A stretch of 64,000 bases of DNA from Miniphocaeibacter halophilus (GTDB lineage: Bacteria > Bacillota > Clostridia > Tissierellales > Peptoniphilaceae): assembly GCF_016458825.1 (NCBI RefSeq), contig NZ_CP066744.1:1175868-1239867 (forward strand). Direction: 5' to 3'. Shown here piece after piece: positions 44,443 through 52,294 of this stretch. Numbering within the stretch: position 1 is the stretch's first letter; every line of letters starts with the position of its first letter. The position numbers and the translations under genes are program-made. The notes below the pieces were generated by a model. It was given only the letters and a program-made list of their open reading frames with translations, was not told where the DNA came from and did no database searches.

Positions 44443-45559
44443 TAATAAGGTCTTAAAACTTGGTGATATCATATCTGAAAAAAGAAAAGAAATAAATTGG
44501 ACTCAGGAAGAGCTAGCGGGTTATTTAGGAGTAACAAAAGCTTCTGTATCAAAATGGGAAAGGGGAAGAAGTCATCCCGATATTTTATTACTACCCGAAA
44601 TAGCAACCTTGTTTAATATTACAATAGATGAGTTACTCTGCTATGAATCAAATTTAACAAACAATCAAATAGTAATTTTAACGGAAAATTTAAGTAGCTT
44701 ACTAAATGAAAAGGGAATAGAAGAGGCTTATAAGCAATTAAACTTTTACCTAAGAAGATATAAAAATCAAGCTAAATTTTTAATATCTATGGCGCAATGG
44801 TTATTAAATTCAACCTATGCAGTTAAAGAGGAGAAAAACTTAGAAAAATATTATAAGAAGGTATTTGAACTTACAGGCCAGGTGAAAAATATTTCAAGTA
44901 ATACTATTTATTTAGAGGAAGCAGAATTAATAGAGTCTGTAACCTATATGTTAAAAAAAGAATACAGTAAAATTATAGGTATTGGAGAAAAATTACTCTC
45001 TCCTGTTCATAACGGACTTGATGAAGTATATATATCTGCATTATTAGCTAATGGTAATTTAGATGAATTTGAATACGGCTTTCAAATATTACTTTACCAA
45101 AATGCTGTTAATACTTTAGGAATTATTGTTGCAAAACTAACTACATTACCGGTAAATGAAGTATGGTTTGCAAAACTTATAAAATTAGGTGAAAATATTA
45201 TTGACCTATTGGATTTAAAAGAGATGCCAACTAATTCTACCCTAGGCTATTATATTTTTGCAGCCTTAGGCTATTGTCAATTAGGGAAAGTAGAATTAGC
45301 TTTATTTTACTTAGAAGAATATACAGGAATAATTGAAAATTTAGACTTTCCAATACAATTAAAAGGAATAGAACTTTTCGATAAATTAGAAGAATGGCTT
45401 GATAATAATGTTATATTTCAGTCAACTAATACTATGAAGGAAGAAGATGTAAAAAGGGCCTTAGCAGAACCGATATTAAATAATCCTGGTTTTTCAAGAC
45501 TTGAAAAGGAGGAAAAATTTAAAAACATAGTAAAAAGATTAAGGGAGATTTTACTATAG
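44426..45559 (+). CDS. XRE-family regulator with C-terminal helical (TPR-like) domain
   Basis: 377 residues: a helix-turn-helix at about 12-70 (TQEELAGYLGVTKASVSKWERG) and a long helical region with repeat-like aromatic/Leu spacing, as in Firmicute XRE-TPR regulators that may bind peptides or partner proteins. AAAGGAAGAAA lies inside the Nudix gene just before the ATG. Translational coupling to Nudix suggests a shared response; the targets are unknown. Confidence 0.85.
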   Translation: MENIFSNKVLKLGDIISEKRKEINWTQEELAGYLGVTKASVSKWERGRSHPDILLLPEIATLFNITIDELLCYESNLTNNQIVILTENLSSLLNEKGIEEAYKQLNFYLRRYKNQAKFLISMAQWLLNSTYAVKEEKNLEKYYKKVFELTGQVKNISSNTIYLEEAELIESVTYMLKKEYSKIIGIGEKLLSPVHNGLDEVYISALLANGNLDEFEYGFQILLYQNAVNTLGIIVAKLTTLPVNEVWFAKLIKLGENIIDLLDLKEMPTNSTLGYYIFAALGYCQLGKVELALFYLEEYTGIIENLDFPIQLKGIELFDKLEEWLDNNVIFQSTNTMKEEDVKRALAEPILNNPGFSRLEKEEKFKNIVKRLREILL

Positions 45560-45582
45560 ATATTACTTAAAATAAAAATTTT

Positions 45583-45611
45583 AAAAGTCCACTATTAAGC
45601 GGACTTTTTTT
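45583..45611. terminator. Intrinsic terminator between convergent genes
   Basis: AAAAGTCC pairs with GGACTTTT around a ten-base loop, then a T-run in the plus direction. Confidence 0.8.
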
Positions 45612-45615
45612 GATA

Positions 45616-46518
45616 TTAATAAAGAAATTCTATTATTTTTTTGTCTACGTCTTTATTTTCGTGTAATTTACTATGTTGGGCATTTTTACCATAATATTTT
45701 TTATAATCTACAGAAATATTGTTGTTTTTTAGAAGAGAAATAATACTTAAGGCATCTGCCATTGGTACTGCTTCATCACCTAAAGAACCGTCTTCAACAT
45801 CTCCTGCTATAATTAGAATATTTATATTTGGATTAATATTTGAAATGTTATTTTCAAAATCAATATAGCCTTTACTTTTAACTAGGGGGCCGTTGTTAAT
45901 AAGGGAATCTAAAGTTTCTTCCTCAGATAATTCGATTAGGTTATTAAATGGGGAGCCAATGGCAACAAATTTTTCAACTTTTGGTAAATTTTCATCTTTC
46001 TCATAGGTTATTAAATACTGTAAAATACTTACTCCTCCCATTGAATGTCCCACCAAATTGACTTTTTCTATATTGTACTTGTCCTTTAAGTAGGCTAGGA
46101 TGTTTTTTATCCAAGTTGCTTGCTTATATTCGTTGTTTTTATTGTCTTCAAATAGTATTTGTATAGCTGGGTTAGTGTTTTTGTTTGTAAGTTTTCCCCT
46201 TGCTATAATTTCACCATCTTTATTTATTTTTAATACTAATTCTTTTTTAGAAATATTTCCTTCTTCAAAACGATTAATCATTTTACCAAATGAATTTTCC
46301 GTACCCTTATAACCGTGTATATACAAGGTAGGAATAGAACTTTTCTTTTGTTTATAGTTTTTAGAACTGGTTTTATTGGTGTTTTTATTTAAACATGAAG
46401 ATAGTATAAAAATTAATGAAACAGGAATTAATAAATATTTTATTTGCATTTTTGAGCTTAATTTTTTATAAACTGATTTTATATTCTTACTTGTTTTACT
46501 ATTAATGGATTTTTTCAT
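45616..46518 (-). CDS. Alpha/beta-hydrolase lipoprotein (DUF915-like)
   Basis: 300 residues. A long basic N-terminus leads into a hydrophobic stretch and LSSC (Cys42), a plausible lipobox, so the enzyme is probably tethered outside. The hydrolase core has YIHGYKGTENSF (oxyanion region), nucleophile Ser159 in GHSMGG, an acidic GDVEDGSLGDEAVP segment and His in NAQHSKLHEN. This is the architecture of DUF915 cell-surface hydrolases (esterase/lipase-like). The unusually long pre-lipobox part may mean a later real start (for example Met24), but AAGAAGGTG precedes the first ATG. Confidence 0.85.
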   Translation of the reverse strand: MKKSINSKTSKNIKSVYKKLSSKMQIKYLLIPVSLIFILSSCLNKNTNKTSSKNYKQKKSSIPTLYIHGYKGTENSFGKMINRFEEGNISKKELVLKINKDGEIIARGKLTNKNTNPAIQILFEDNKNNEYKQATWIKNILAYLKDKYNIEKVNLVGHSMGGVSILQYLITYEKDENLPKVEKFVAIGSPFNNLIELSEEETLDSLINNGPLVKSKGYIDFENNISNINPNINILIIAGDVEDGSLGDEAVPMADALSIISLLKNNNISVDYKKYYGKNAQHSKLHENKDVDKKIIEFLY

Positions 46519-46666
46519 TTTAATTCACCTTCTTAAGTATATTGTATTTTACCATATATTTTATTAGGTTTATTTTTTAACAAACTTCCTTGTGTTATTA
46601 AGAGGTTATATATATACTTAATTTGTCTAATTAATAGAAGAACTTTTATTTGTAGGAGGTAAAGTT

Positions 46667-46735
46667 ATGAAAAGTATAAAAAAATCATTTAAGTATATAA
46701 AGGGTAAAAAGATAGGAAGAATGACAAAAATATAA
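46667..46735 (+). CDS. Possible small basic peptide (22 residues)
   Basis: A short frame, beginning MKSIKKSFKYIKGKKIG, with a near-perfect ribosome binding site (AGGAGGT six bases before the ATG). It is very rich in Lys/Arg and lacks acidic residues. It ends 23 bases before the methyltransferase start. It could be a translated leader, a cationic microprotein, or a chance frame; no family is known to me. Confidence 0.35.
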   Translation: MKSIKKSFKYIKGKKIGRMTKI

Positions 46736-46758
46736 GATGGACTAATAAAGGAGAGGTT

Positions 46759-47397
46759 TTGAAGGAAAATAGTTTTGAAATTGAAAAATTTAATAGCTGG
46801 GCTAAAAATTATAATAGACAGGTAAGGGAAAGTGATGAAGAAAATAAATATCCCTTTGCAGCTTACGAAAATATACAAAATAGAATTAAAGAATATGTTT
46901 TAAGTAGAAGGGGAAAAAATATACTCGATATTGGAATAGGAACAGGAACTTTAGCAAAATTACTATACGATAAGGGATGTAATATTACAGGAATAGATTT
47001 TTCTAAAGAGATGCTTGAAAAAACAAAAACTCTGATTCCAACTGCGAATTTAATAAATTGGGATTTTACTTATGGATTGCCAGAGGGAATTAAAAATAAT
47101 AAATTTGACATAATAATTTGTAATTATGCAATACATCATTTAAAGGATAACTTGCAGAAACTACTATTAGAGGAAGCTTTTAATATTTTAAAAGAAGAGG
47201 GAACTATAATTATTGCAGATATAATTACAGAAACAAAGAAGGAAATGGAAGTTGCAAGAACTAAGGACATAAACATTTGGGATGATGATGAATATTATTT
47301 AATATATGACAATATAAAGAGTTGGTTTATTAATAAAAAAATAAGTTTTGAAAAATACTCCTACTGTTCGGGAATATTATTTATGACTAAAAAATAA
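46759..47397 (+). CDS. SAM-dependent methyltransferase, class I
   Basis: 212 residues. SAM-binding motif I is ILDIGIGTGTLAKLLYDKG, followed by GIDFSKEML (motif II acidic residue) and FDIIICNYAIHHL. The N-terminus (FNSWAKNYNRQVRESDEENKYPFAAY) matches YrrT-type methyltransferases. The start is a TTG after AGGAGAGG. The substrate cannot be assigned. Confidence 0.85.
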   Translation: MKENSFEIEKFNSWAKNYNRQVRESDEENKYPFAAYENIQNRIKEYVLSRRGKNILDIGIGTGTLAKLLYDKGCNITGIDFSKEMLEKTKTLIPTANLINWDFTYGLPEGIKNNKFDIIICNYAIHHLKDNLQKLLLEEAFNILKEEGTIIIADIITETKKEMEVARTKDINIWDDDEYYLIYDNIKSWFINKKISFEKYSYCSGILFMTKK

Positions 47398-47450
47398 CAA
47401 ATTGGGTAAAAAATATAAGGGATAAATTAATCAAACCAAGGAGTGATTAT

Positions 47451-49190
47451 ATGAAAATAACGGCAGGGCAAGCTTTAGTAGATGTTTTAAATTCATGGGA
47501 TGTAAAACATATTTATGGCATACCTGGTAGTTCAGTAAATGGGCTAATGGATGCTCTTTATACGGAAAGGGATAAAATAAAGTATATACAAGTACGTCAC
47601 GAATCAGCAGGTGCAATGGCTGCAACGTCATATTCTAAATTTTCAGGAAAAATTGGTGTTTGTTATGGCTCAGCAGCACCGGGAGGAACGAATCTTTTCA
47701 ACGGTTTATACGATGCAAAAATGGATAGGGTTCCTTTACTAGCAATAGTAGGTCAAACAGCAGCAGCAAATGTTAATACTAATTTCTTCCAAGAAATGGA
47801 TGAAGTTCCTACTTATTCTGATGTTGCAGTATATAATAAAATGGCTACAACTGCAGAACAAATTCCACATTTAATTGAAGAAGCTATTAGAACAGCTTAT
47901 TCAAAAAAAGGAGTAGCTGTTGTAATATTGCCAAATGATTTAGTTGAAAAGGAAATAGATTATAGTCCTAGAAAAGAGGAAAAAACACCTCCAATAGTTG
48001 AAAAACAACCTATTGTTGAAGATGATGTAAATAAGGTTTTAGAGATGATTAAAAAGGCTAAAAGACCTGTAATATATGGAGGTTTAGGACTAGCTGGTGG
48101 AAGGGATACAGTTGTAAAAATATCTGAAAAATTTTCCATGCCAATAATAACAACTGCATTGTCAATAGGAATTGCAGCACCAAATGACCATGAAAATTAT
48201 ATGGGTAGCTTTGGACGTTTAGGAACAAAACCTGCTTTTGAAGCAATTAATAAGGCTGACTTAATGCTTTTTGTTGGAACTAATTTTCCATTTGCAAGAT
48301 TTTGGACGAAAGATTTAAAAATTGTTCAAATCAATAATAATATAGAGGATATTGGTAAACAAATTCCGGTAGAAATGGGAATAGTTGCTGATGGTAAAGA
48401 ATTTTTAGAGGAACTATTGAAAGCTGACTACAAGAGGGAAGAAACGGATTTTCTTAAAGCTTGTAGAATAAACAAGAAAAACTGGGATACTTGGTTGGAA
48501 AATATAGCCGATGATGACAGCAAGGGACTTAATGCTGAGGCTGTAATAAAAGCAATAAGAGATCGTTCTACAGAAGATGCTTTTTATGGATTAGATGTTG
48601 GAAATAATACAATGTATTCTGTAAGAATGTTACCTTTAAACAAAAAGAGAAGACATGTAATAAGTGGTTGGTTTGCTACCTTAGGAGTGGGACTTCCTTA
48701 TAGTATTGCAGCAAAGCTGACTACTCCTGAAAGACAGGTTTGGAGTATATCAGGTGATGGTGGATTTGCCATGAACATGCAAGAGATTATTACTCAAGTA
48801 AGGTATGAGCTACCAATTATTAATATAGTTTTAAGTAACGGTTCTTATGGTTTTATTCAACATGCACAAATTCAAAAGGACTTTATGTATGGAGTGGATA
48901 TTACCGATGTAGATTGGGCAAAAACTGCAGAGGGAATGGGAGCAATATCCTATACAGTTAAAAATATTGAAGAATTAAATAAGGCAATGGATGAAATAAT
49001 AGAAATTCAAAAATCTGGAAACAAAAAGCCTATATTATTAGATGCAAAACTCTTATATTCAGATCCATTAGATACAAGTAATATAAAATTAGATCCGGAA
49101 ATATATTCTAAAGAAGAAATAGAAGAATTTAAGAAAACATATAATGTATTTGGACAACCGGCATTGTCAGAAATATTAAAAGAAATGTAA
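47451..49190 (+). CDS. Pyruvate oxidase (ThDP/FAD), acetyl-phosphate forming type
   Basis: 579 residues, full length. The N-terminal Pyr domain has YGIPGSSVNGLMDAL and Glu51 in VRHESAGAMAA, the ThDP-activating Glu. The central FAD domain follows, then the PP domain with GDGGFAMNMQE and the later Asn in LSNGSYG for Mg-ThDP. It is closest in appearance to Lactobacillus plantarum Pox and streptococcal SpxB. Such enzymes turn pyruvate, phosphate and O2 into acetyl-phosphate, CO2 and H2O2. Its presence beside oxygen-sensitive PFL and hydrogenase genes is notable. CAAGGAGTGATT precedes the ATG. Confidence 0.9.
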   Translation: MKITAGQALVDVLNSWDVKHIYGIPGSSVNGLMDALYTERDKIKYIQVRHESAGAMAATSYSKFSGKIGVCYGSAAPGGTNLFNGLYDAKMDRVPLLAIVGQTAAANVNTNFFQEMDEVPTYSDVAVYNKMATTAEQIPHLIEEAIRTAYSKKGVAVVILPNDLVEKEIDYSPRKEEKTPPIVEKQPIVEDDVNKVLEMIKKAKRPVIYGGLGLAGGRDTVVKISEKFSMPIITTALSIGIAAPNDHENYMGSFGRLGTKPAFEAINKADLMLFVGTNFPFARFWTKDLKIVQINNNIEDIGKQIPVEMGIVADGKEFLEELLKADYKREETDFLKACRINKKNWDTWLENIADDDSKGLNAEAVIKAIRDRSTEDAFYGLDVGNNTMYSVRMLPLNKKRRHVISGWFATLGVGLPYSIAAKLTTPERQVWSISGDGGFAMNMQEIITQVRYELPIINIVLSNGSYGFIQHAQIQKDFMYGVDITDVDWAKTAEGMGAISYTVKNIEELNKAMDEIIEIQKSGNKKPILLDAKLLYSDPLDTSNIKLDPEIYSKEEIEEFKKTYNVFGQPALSEILKEM

Positions 49191-49193
49191 TTT

Positions 49194-49237
49194 AAAAAAA
49201 TCCTTAGTTTAAGATATACTTAGACTAAGGATTTTTT
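49194..49237 (+). terminator. Intrinsic terminator after the pyruvate oxidase gene
   Basis: AAAAAAATCCTTAGT... pairs with ...ACTAAGGATTTTTT across ATATA. Confidence 0.92.
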
Positions 49238-49260
49238 ATTGTTTAAAGGACGGTGGTGAC

Positions 49261-50019
49261 ATGGATTTAGAAAATAAAATAAAAAAATGGAAGGCTGAAG
49301 AAAAATTTTCCTTTCAAGGTTGGGACTTTTCCCACTTAAAAGGTAGATGGGAAGATGAAAAAATTCCTTGGGATTATAGACAAATAATAGAAAAATATTT
49401 AAGGGAAGATTATAGATTACTGGATATGGGAACAGGTGGAGGAGAGTTTGTATTATCCTTAAATCATAATCCTAAGTTAATATCTGTAACAGAAGGATAT
49501 TTGCCTAATTTTAAACTTTGTAAAGAAAAATTATCCCCAATGGGAATAGAAGTTGAATTTGTAGAAGACGATAATAAATTAAACTTTCCAAATAATTCCT
49601 TCGACCTAGTATTAAACAGACACGAATCTTTTAATATAGAAGAAGTGGCAAGAGTATTAAAGCCGGGAGGATATTTTATAAGTCAACAAATTGGTGGAAA
49701 AAATGATAGAGACCTTTCTAAAAGACTTATTAAGAATTTTAAACCTAAATATTCGGACAATATTTTAAGTAAGGTTCTACCTAACCTAGAAAAAAATGAT
49801 TTTGAAATTATTTACAGCAATGAGTCCTTTACGCCAATAAGATTTTTTGATACAGGGGCCCTGGTGTATTTTGCTAAAATAATAGAATGGGAGTTTCCTA
49901 ATTTTTCTGTAGATAAAACTATGGACGAACTTATTGCAATAGACAAGGAAATTGAAAAAAATGGATTTATAGAAGGAACAGAACATAGGTATGTTTTTGT
50001 AGCCAGGTTAAACAAATGA
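49261..50019 (+). CDS. SAM-dependent methyltransferase, class I
   Basis: 252 residues with LLDMGTGGGEFVLSL (motif I), SVTEGY, NSFDLVLNRHESFNIEEVARVLKPGGYFISQQIGG. The N-terminal WDFSHLKGRW and C-terminal half resemble small-molecule methyltransferases often found beside GNAT or Nudix genes. The downstream HAD phosphatase overlaps it by four bases, so the three genes 49261-51193 are one unit. Substrate unknown. Confidence 0.85.
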   Translation: MDLENKIKKWKAEEKFSFQGWDFSHLKGRWEDEKIPWDYRQIIEKYLREDYRLLDMGTGGGEFVLSLNHNPKLISVTEGYLPNFKLCKEKLSPMGIEVEFVEDDNKLNFPNNSFDLVLNRHESFNIEEVARVLKPGGYFISQQIGGKNDRDLSKRLIKNFKPKYSDNILSKVLPNLEKNDFEIIYSNESFTPIRFFDTGALVYFAKIIEWEFPNFSVDKTMDELIAIDKEIEKNGFIEGTEHRYVFVARLNK

Positions 50020-50519
50020 AAATAGCATTTTTAGATAGGGATGGAACAATTAATAAGGACTATGAGGATAAGCAATGGACAACAATAGTTGAACCTGAAA
50101 TTTTACCTGGCTCAATAGAAGGACTTAAATATTTACAAGACAAGGGATTTAAATTTATTATTATAACAAATCAGTATATAATTGGAGAAAACTATATAAC
50201 AACAAAACAATACAATGACTTTAATTCCAAATTAATAGAAATATTAAAGGACAAGGGAATAGATATAGACGATATATTTTATTGTCCTCATGCAAGAAGG
50301 GAAAATTGCAACTGTATAAAACCAAAAAAAGGAATGATAGAACAAGCCCTTGAGAAATACCCTAATATAGACATGAATAAATCCATATTTATAGGAGATT
50401 CTAAATGTGATTTAGAATTAGCGGAAAATATAGGGGTAAAATTTTTTGGAATAAATCTAAATTGTAAAAATAAAATTAGAAATATTTTTGAAATTAGAAA
50501 ATATGCCAAGGAGTTGTAA
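50016..50519 (+). CDS. HAD-family phosphatase, GmhB/HisB-N type
   Basis: 167 residues. Catalytic aspartates in FLDRDGT (Asp7, Asp9), Thr-Asn in IITNQ, Lys in KPKKGM, and GDSKCD. A zinc-binding loop CPHARRENCNC matches GmhB and histidinol-phosphate phosphatases. It removes phosphate from a small sugar or amino-alcohol phosphate. It shares start/stop overlaps with both neighbours. Confidence 0.88.
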   Translation: MKIAFLDRDGTINKDYEDKQWTTIVEPEILPGSIEGLKYLQDKGFKFIIITNQYIIGENYITTKQYNDFNSKLIEILKDKGIDIDDIFYCPHARRENCNCIKPKKGMIEQALEKYPNIDMNKSIFIGDSKCDLELAENIGVKFFGINLNCKNKIRNIFEIRKYAKEL

Positions 50520-51193
50520 TGCAGAAAGAAGCGAGAATTTATACAATAAAAATAATACTACAATGTATTTTAGGATTACTTTTATTTCTACTTGGTTCTC
50601 ATTTTAAAATAGATGAAAGAGGAATAATATACTTCTTTATTTATTTTGCAATGGCAATAGTGTCCTCTTTTATAATATATAAAATAAATGCAGAAACCTT
50701 AGGTTATAGAAATAAGATTAAAAGCAATGCACCTTTGTGGGATAAAATTTTAGCATCTCTATTGTGGTTCTTAATGTTTTATTTAATTTATTTTATAGCA
50801 GGAGTTGAAAGCATTAATAGTAAAACCATAGGGGTTTTATTTATGCTAGGTATAATATTGCAGTTTTTATCATCATTTTTAACCTTATGGGCCTTAATTT
50901 TCAACACCTACTTGGAGTCTACTTCCAGAATACAAAGGGACAGAAATCAGAAGGTAATAAAGGTTGGTCCCTATAAAATAATTAGACATCCAACCTATGC
51001 TGCAATACTTGTATGGTGTCTAGCAATTTCTTTAATATTTACCACTAAAAATGTAATTATAACAGCAATAGTAATAGGTGTAATTACAATAATTAGAACC
51101 ATACTTGAAGACAATATGCTAAAAAAAGAATTAGAAGGATATTATGAATACACAAAAGAAGTCAAGTACAGAATAATCCCCTTTATTTGGTAG
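50519..51193 (+). CDS. Isoprenylcysteine-carboxyl-methyltransferase-like membrane protein
   Basis: 224 residues, about six membrane helices. The C-terminal signature GPYKIIRHPTYAAILVW, then EDNMLKKELEGYYEYTKEVKYRIIP, is that of ICMT/phospholipid N-methyltransferase-like enzymes (PEMT superfamily). In bacteria the substrates are mostly unknown. It overlaps the HAD gene stop by one base (TAATG). Confidence 0.85.
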   Translation: MQKEARIYTIKIILQCILGLLLFLLGSHFKIDERGIIYFFIYFAMAIVSSFIIYKINAETLGYRNKIKSNAPLWDKILASLLWFLMFYLIYFIAGVESINSKTIGVLFMLGIILQFLSSFLTLWALIFNTYLESTSRIQRDRNQKVIKVGPYKIIRHPTYAAILVWCLAISLIFTTKNVIITAIVIGVITIIRTILEDNMLKKELEGYYEYTKEVKYRIIPFIW

Positions 51194-51201
51194 TAGAATT
51201 T

Positions 51202-51233
51202 AAACCATATGCAAAAGAGCATATGGTTTTTTT
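51202..51233 (+). terminator. Intrinsic terminator after the ICMT-like gene
   Basis: AAACCATATGC pairs with GCATATGGTTT across AAAAGA, ending in a T-run. Confidence 0.9.
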
Positions 51234-51241
51234 ATTTACTA

Positions 51242-51292
51242 TTGACAAGAAAACTTGGCGATATTATAATATATTTACCAAGTAAACTTGGC
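51242..51292 (+). promoter_or_regulatory. Consensus promoter with two operator-like palindromes
   Basis: TTGACA (51242-51247), a 17-base spacer, TATAAT (51265-51270): a perfect sigma-A promoter. AAACTTGGC occurs at 51251-51259 and 51284-51292. Each is part of a CAAG-NAAA-CTTG palindrome (51246-51257 and 51279-51290), one overlapping the -35/spacer and one just after the start site. A dimeric repressor, probably the XRE protein at 52043, would keep this strong promoter off. Confidence 0.75.
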
Positions 51293-51304
51293 AAGGAGGT
51301 TAAG

Positions 51305-51643
51305 ATGAAAAATTTAAATAAGGATGAAATACTTAAAAAAGCAAGAAATGAAAACAAATTAGGAGATGAAAGAGATAGAGAGATATTTTATAAATCCTAT
51401 TCATTTGGCTATAGATTTATAATTAGATTTTTTATTCTACTTACTATTGTAGCCTTTTTTCAAAAATTATTTACTGGAAAGCCATTTGCAGATATAGAAG
51501 TTCTTTTCTTTGCAATTTGGGTTGGAATATTGGGAGAGAGTATAGGGAATTATTTCTACACCAAAGAAAAAAGTAGTTTATTAAGATTAGGATTGGTATT
51601 ATTAGCAGTAATTCTAACACTTGTAAATATTATTATAAATTAA
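51305..51643 (+). CDS. Small membrane protein (DUF6442-like), first of pair
   Basis: 112 residues: charged N-terminus (NKDEILKKARNENKLGDERDREI) and three membrane helices. The KDEILKxAR start recurs in the next gene. CAAGGAGGTTAAG precedes the ATG. Such proteins are usually encoded with a small XRE regulator, as here. Function unknown. Confidence 0.78.
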   Translation: MKNLNKDEILKKARNENKLGDERDREIFYKSYSFGYRFIIRFFILLTIVAFFQKLFTGKPFADIEVLFFAIWVGILGESIGNYFYTKEKSSLLRLGLVLLAVILTLVNIIIN

Positions 51644-51672
51644 TAAACATAAGTAATAGTTAGGAGAATATT

Positions 51673-52032
51673 ATGAAAAAAATAGATAAGGATGAAATTT
51701 TAAAAAGAGCAAGAAAAGAAAGTAATAAAGAATATGAAGATAGGGTTTTTCTAAAAGCTATGAATAAATCAATGGTAGTTGTTGCTATATTATGTTTGTT
51801 TTTTGCGATTTCAAAATTAATATTTTCAGCTATTGGTAAATTTGAACAAGGAATTCCGTTTTTTGAATTCATAGCAGTACTTCTAGGATGTCTTTCTGCA
51901 AATCAATTGTTTATATATAAGAAAATAAAAAATAAGAAATATATTATATCATCAGTTTTGTATGGCATAGCTTTTTTAGCTAATGTAATTATGTATTTTA
52001 TATACACATATAAATTTGTTATTTCAATTTAA
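51673..52032 (+). CDS. Small membrane protein (DUF6442-like), second of pair
   Basis: 119 residues with the same DKDEILKRARKESN start and three membrane helices; a paralog of the preceding gene with little similarity beyond the N-terminus and hydropathy. TTAGGAGAATATT precedes the ATG. Function unknown. Confidence 0.76.
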   Translation: MKKIDKDEILKRARKESNKEYEDRVFLKAMNKSMVVVAILCLFFAISKLIFSAIGKFEQGIPFFEFIAVLLGCLSANQLFIYKKIKNKKYIISSVLYGIAFLANVIMYFIYTYKFVISI

Positions 52033-52042
52033 GGAAAATCTT

Positions 52043-52252
52043 ATGAAAAAAGAAGAATTAATACTACATAATAATTTAAAAGAAGTACGTACAGAAAAAG
52101 GACTATCCCAGCAAAAACTTGCAGACCTAGTAGGAGTTTCAAGAAATACCATTAGCTCAATAGAAACAGGACAATTTAATCCAACGGCTAAATTGGCCCT
52201 TATTTTATGTATAGCCTTGGATAAAAAATTTGAGGAATTATTTTATTTTTAA
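52043..52252 (+). CDS. XRE-family transcriptional regulator, small
   Basis: 69 residues; HTH in LKEVRTEKGLSQQKLADLVGVSRNTISSIETGQFNPT, C-terminus KKFEELFYF typical of YozG-like regulators. I start at 52043 after AAGGAAAATCTT. Last gene of the cassette, so autoregulation through the operators at 51246-51290 is likely. Confidence 0.88.
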   Translation: MKKEELILHNNLKEVRTEKGLSQQKLADLVGVSRNTISSIETGQFNPTAKLALILCIALDKKFEELFYF

Positions 52253-52255
52253 ATG

Positions 52256-52292
52256 AAAAAGCTTATACCCTTTAAATAGGATATAAGCTTTT
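52256..52292. terminator. Bidirectional intrinsic terminator
   Basis: AAAAAGCTTATA and TATAAGCTTTT form the stem, with CC/GG pairing above it; it lies between convergent genes. Confidence 0.82.
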
Positions 52293-52294
52293 AT

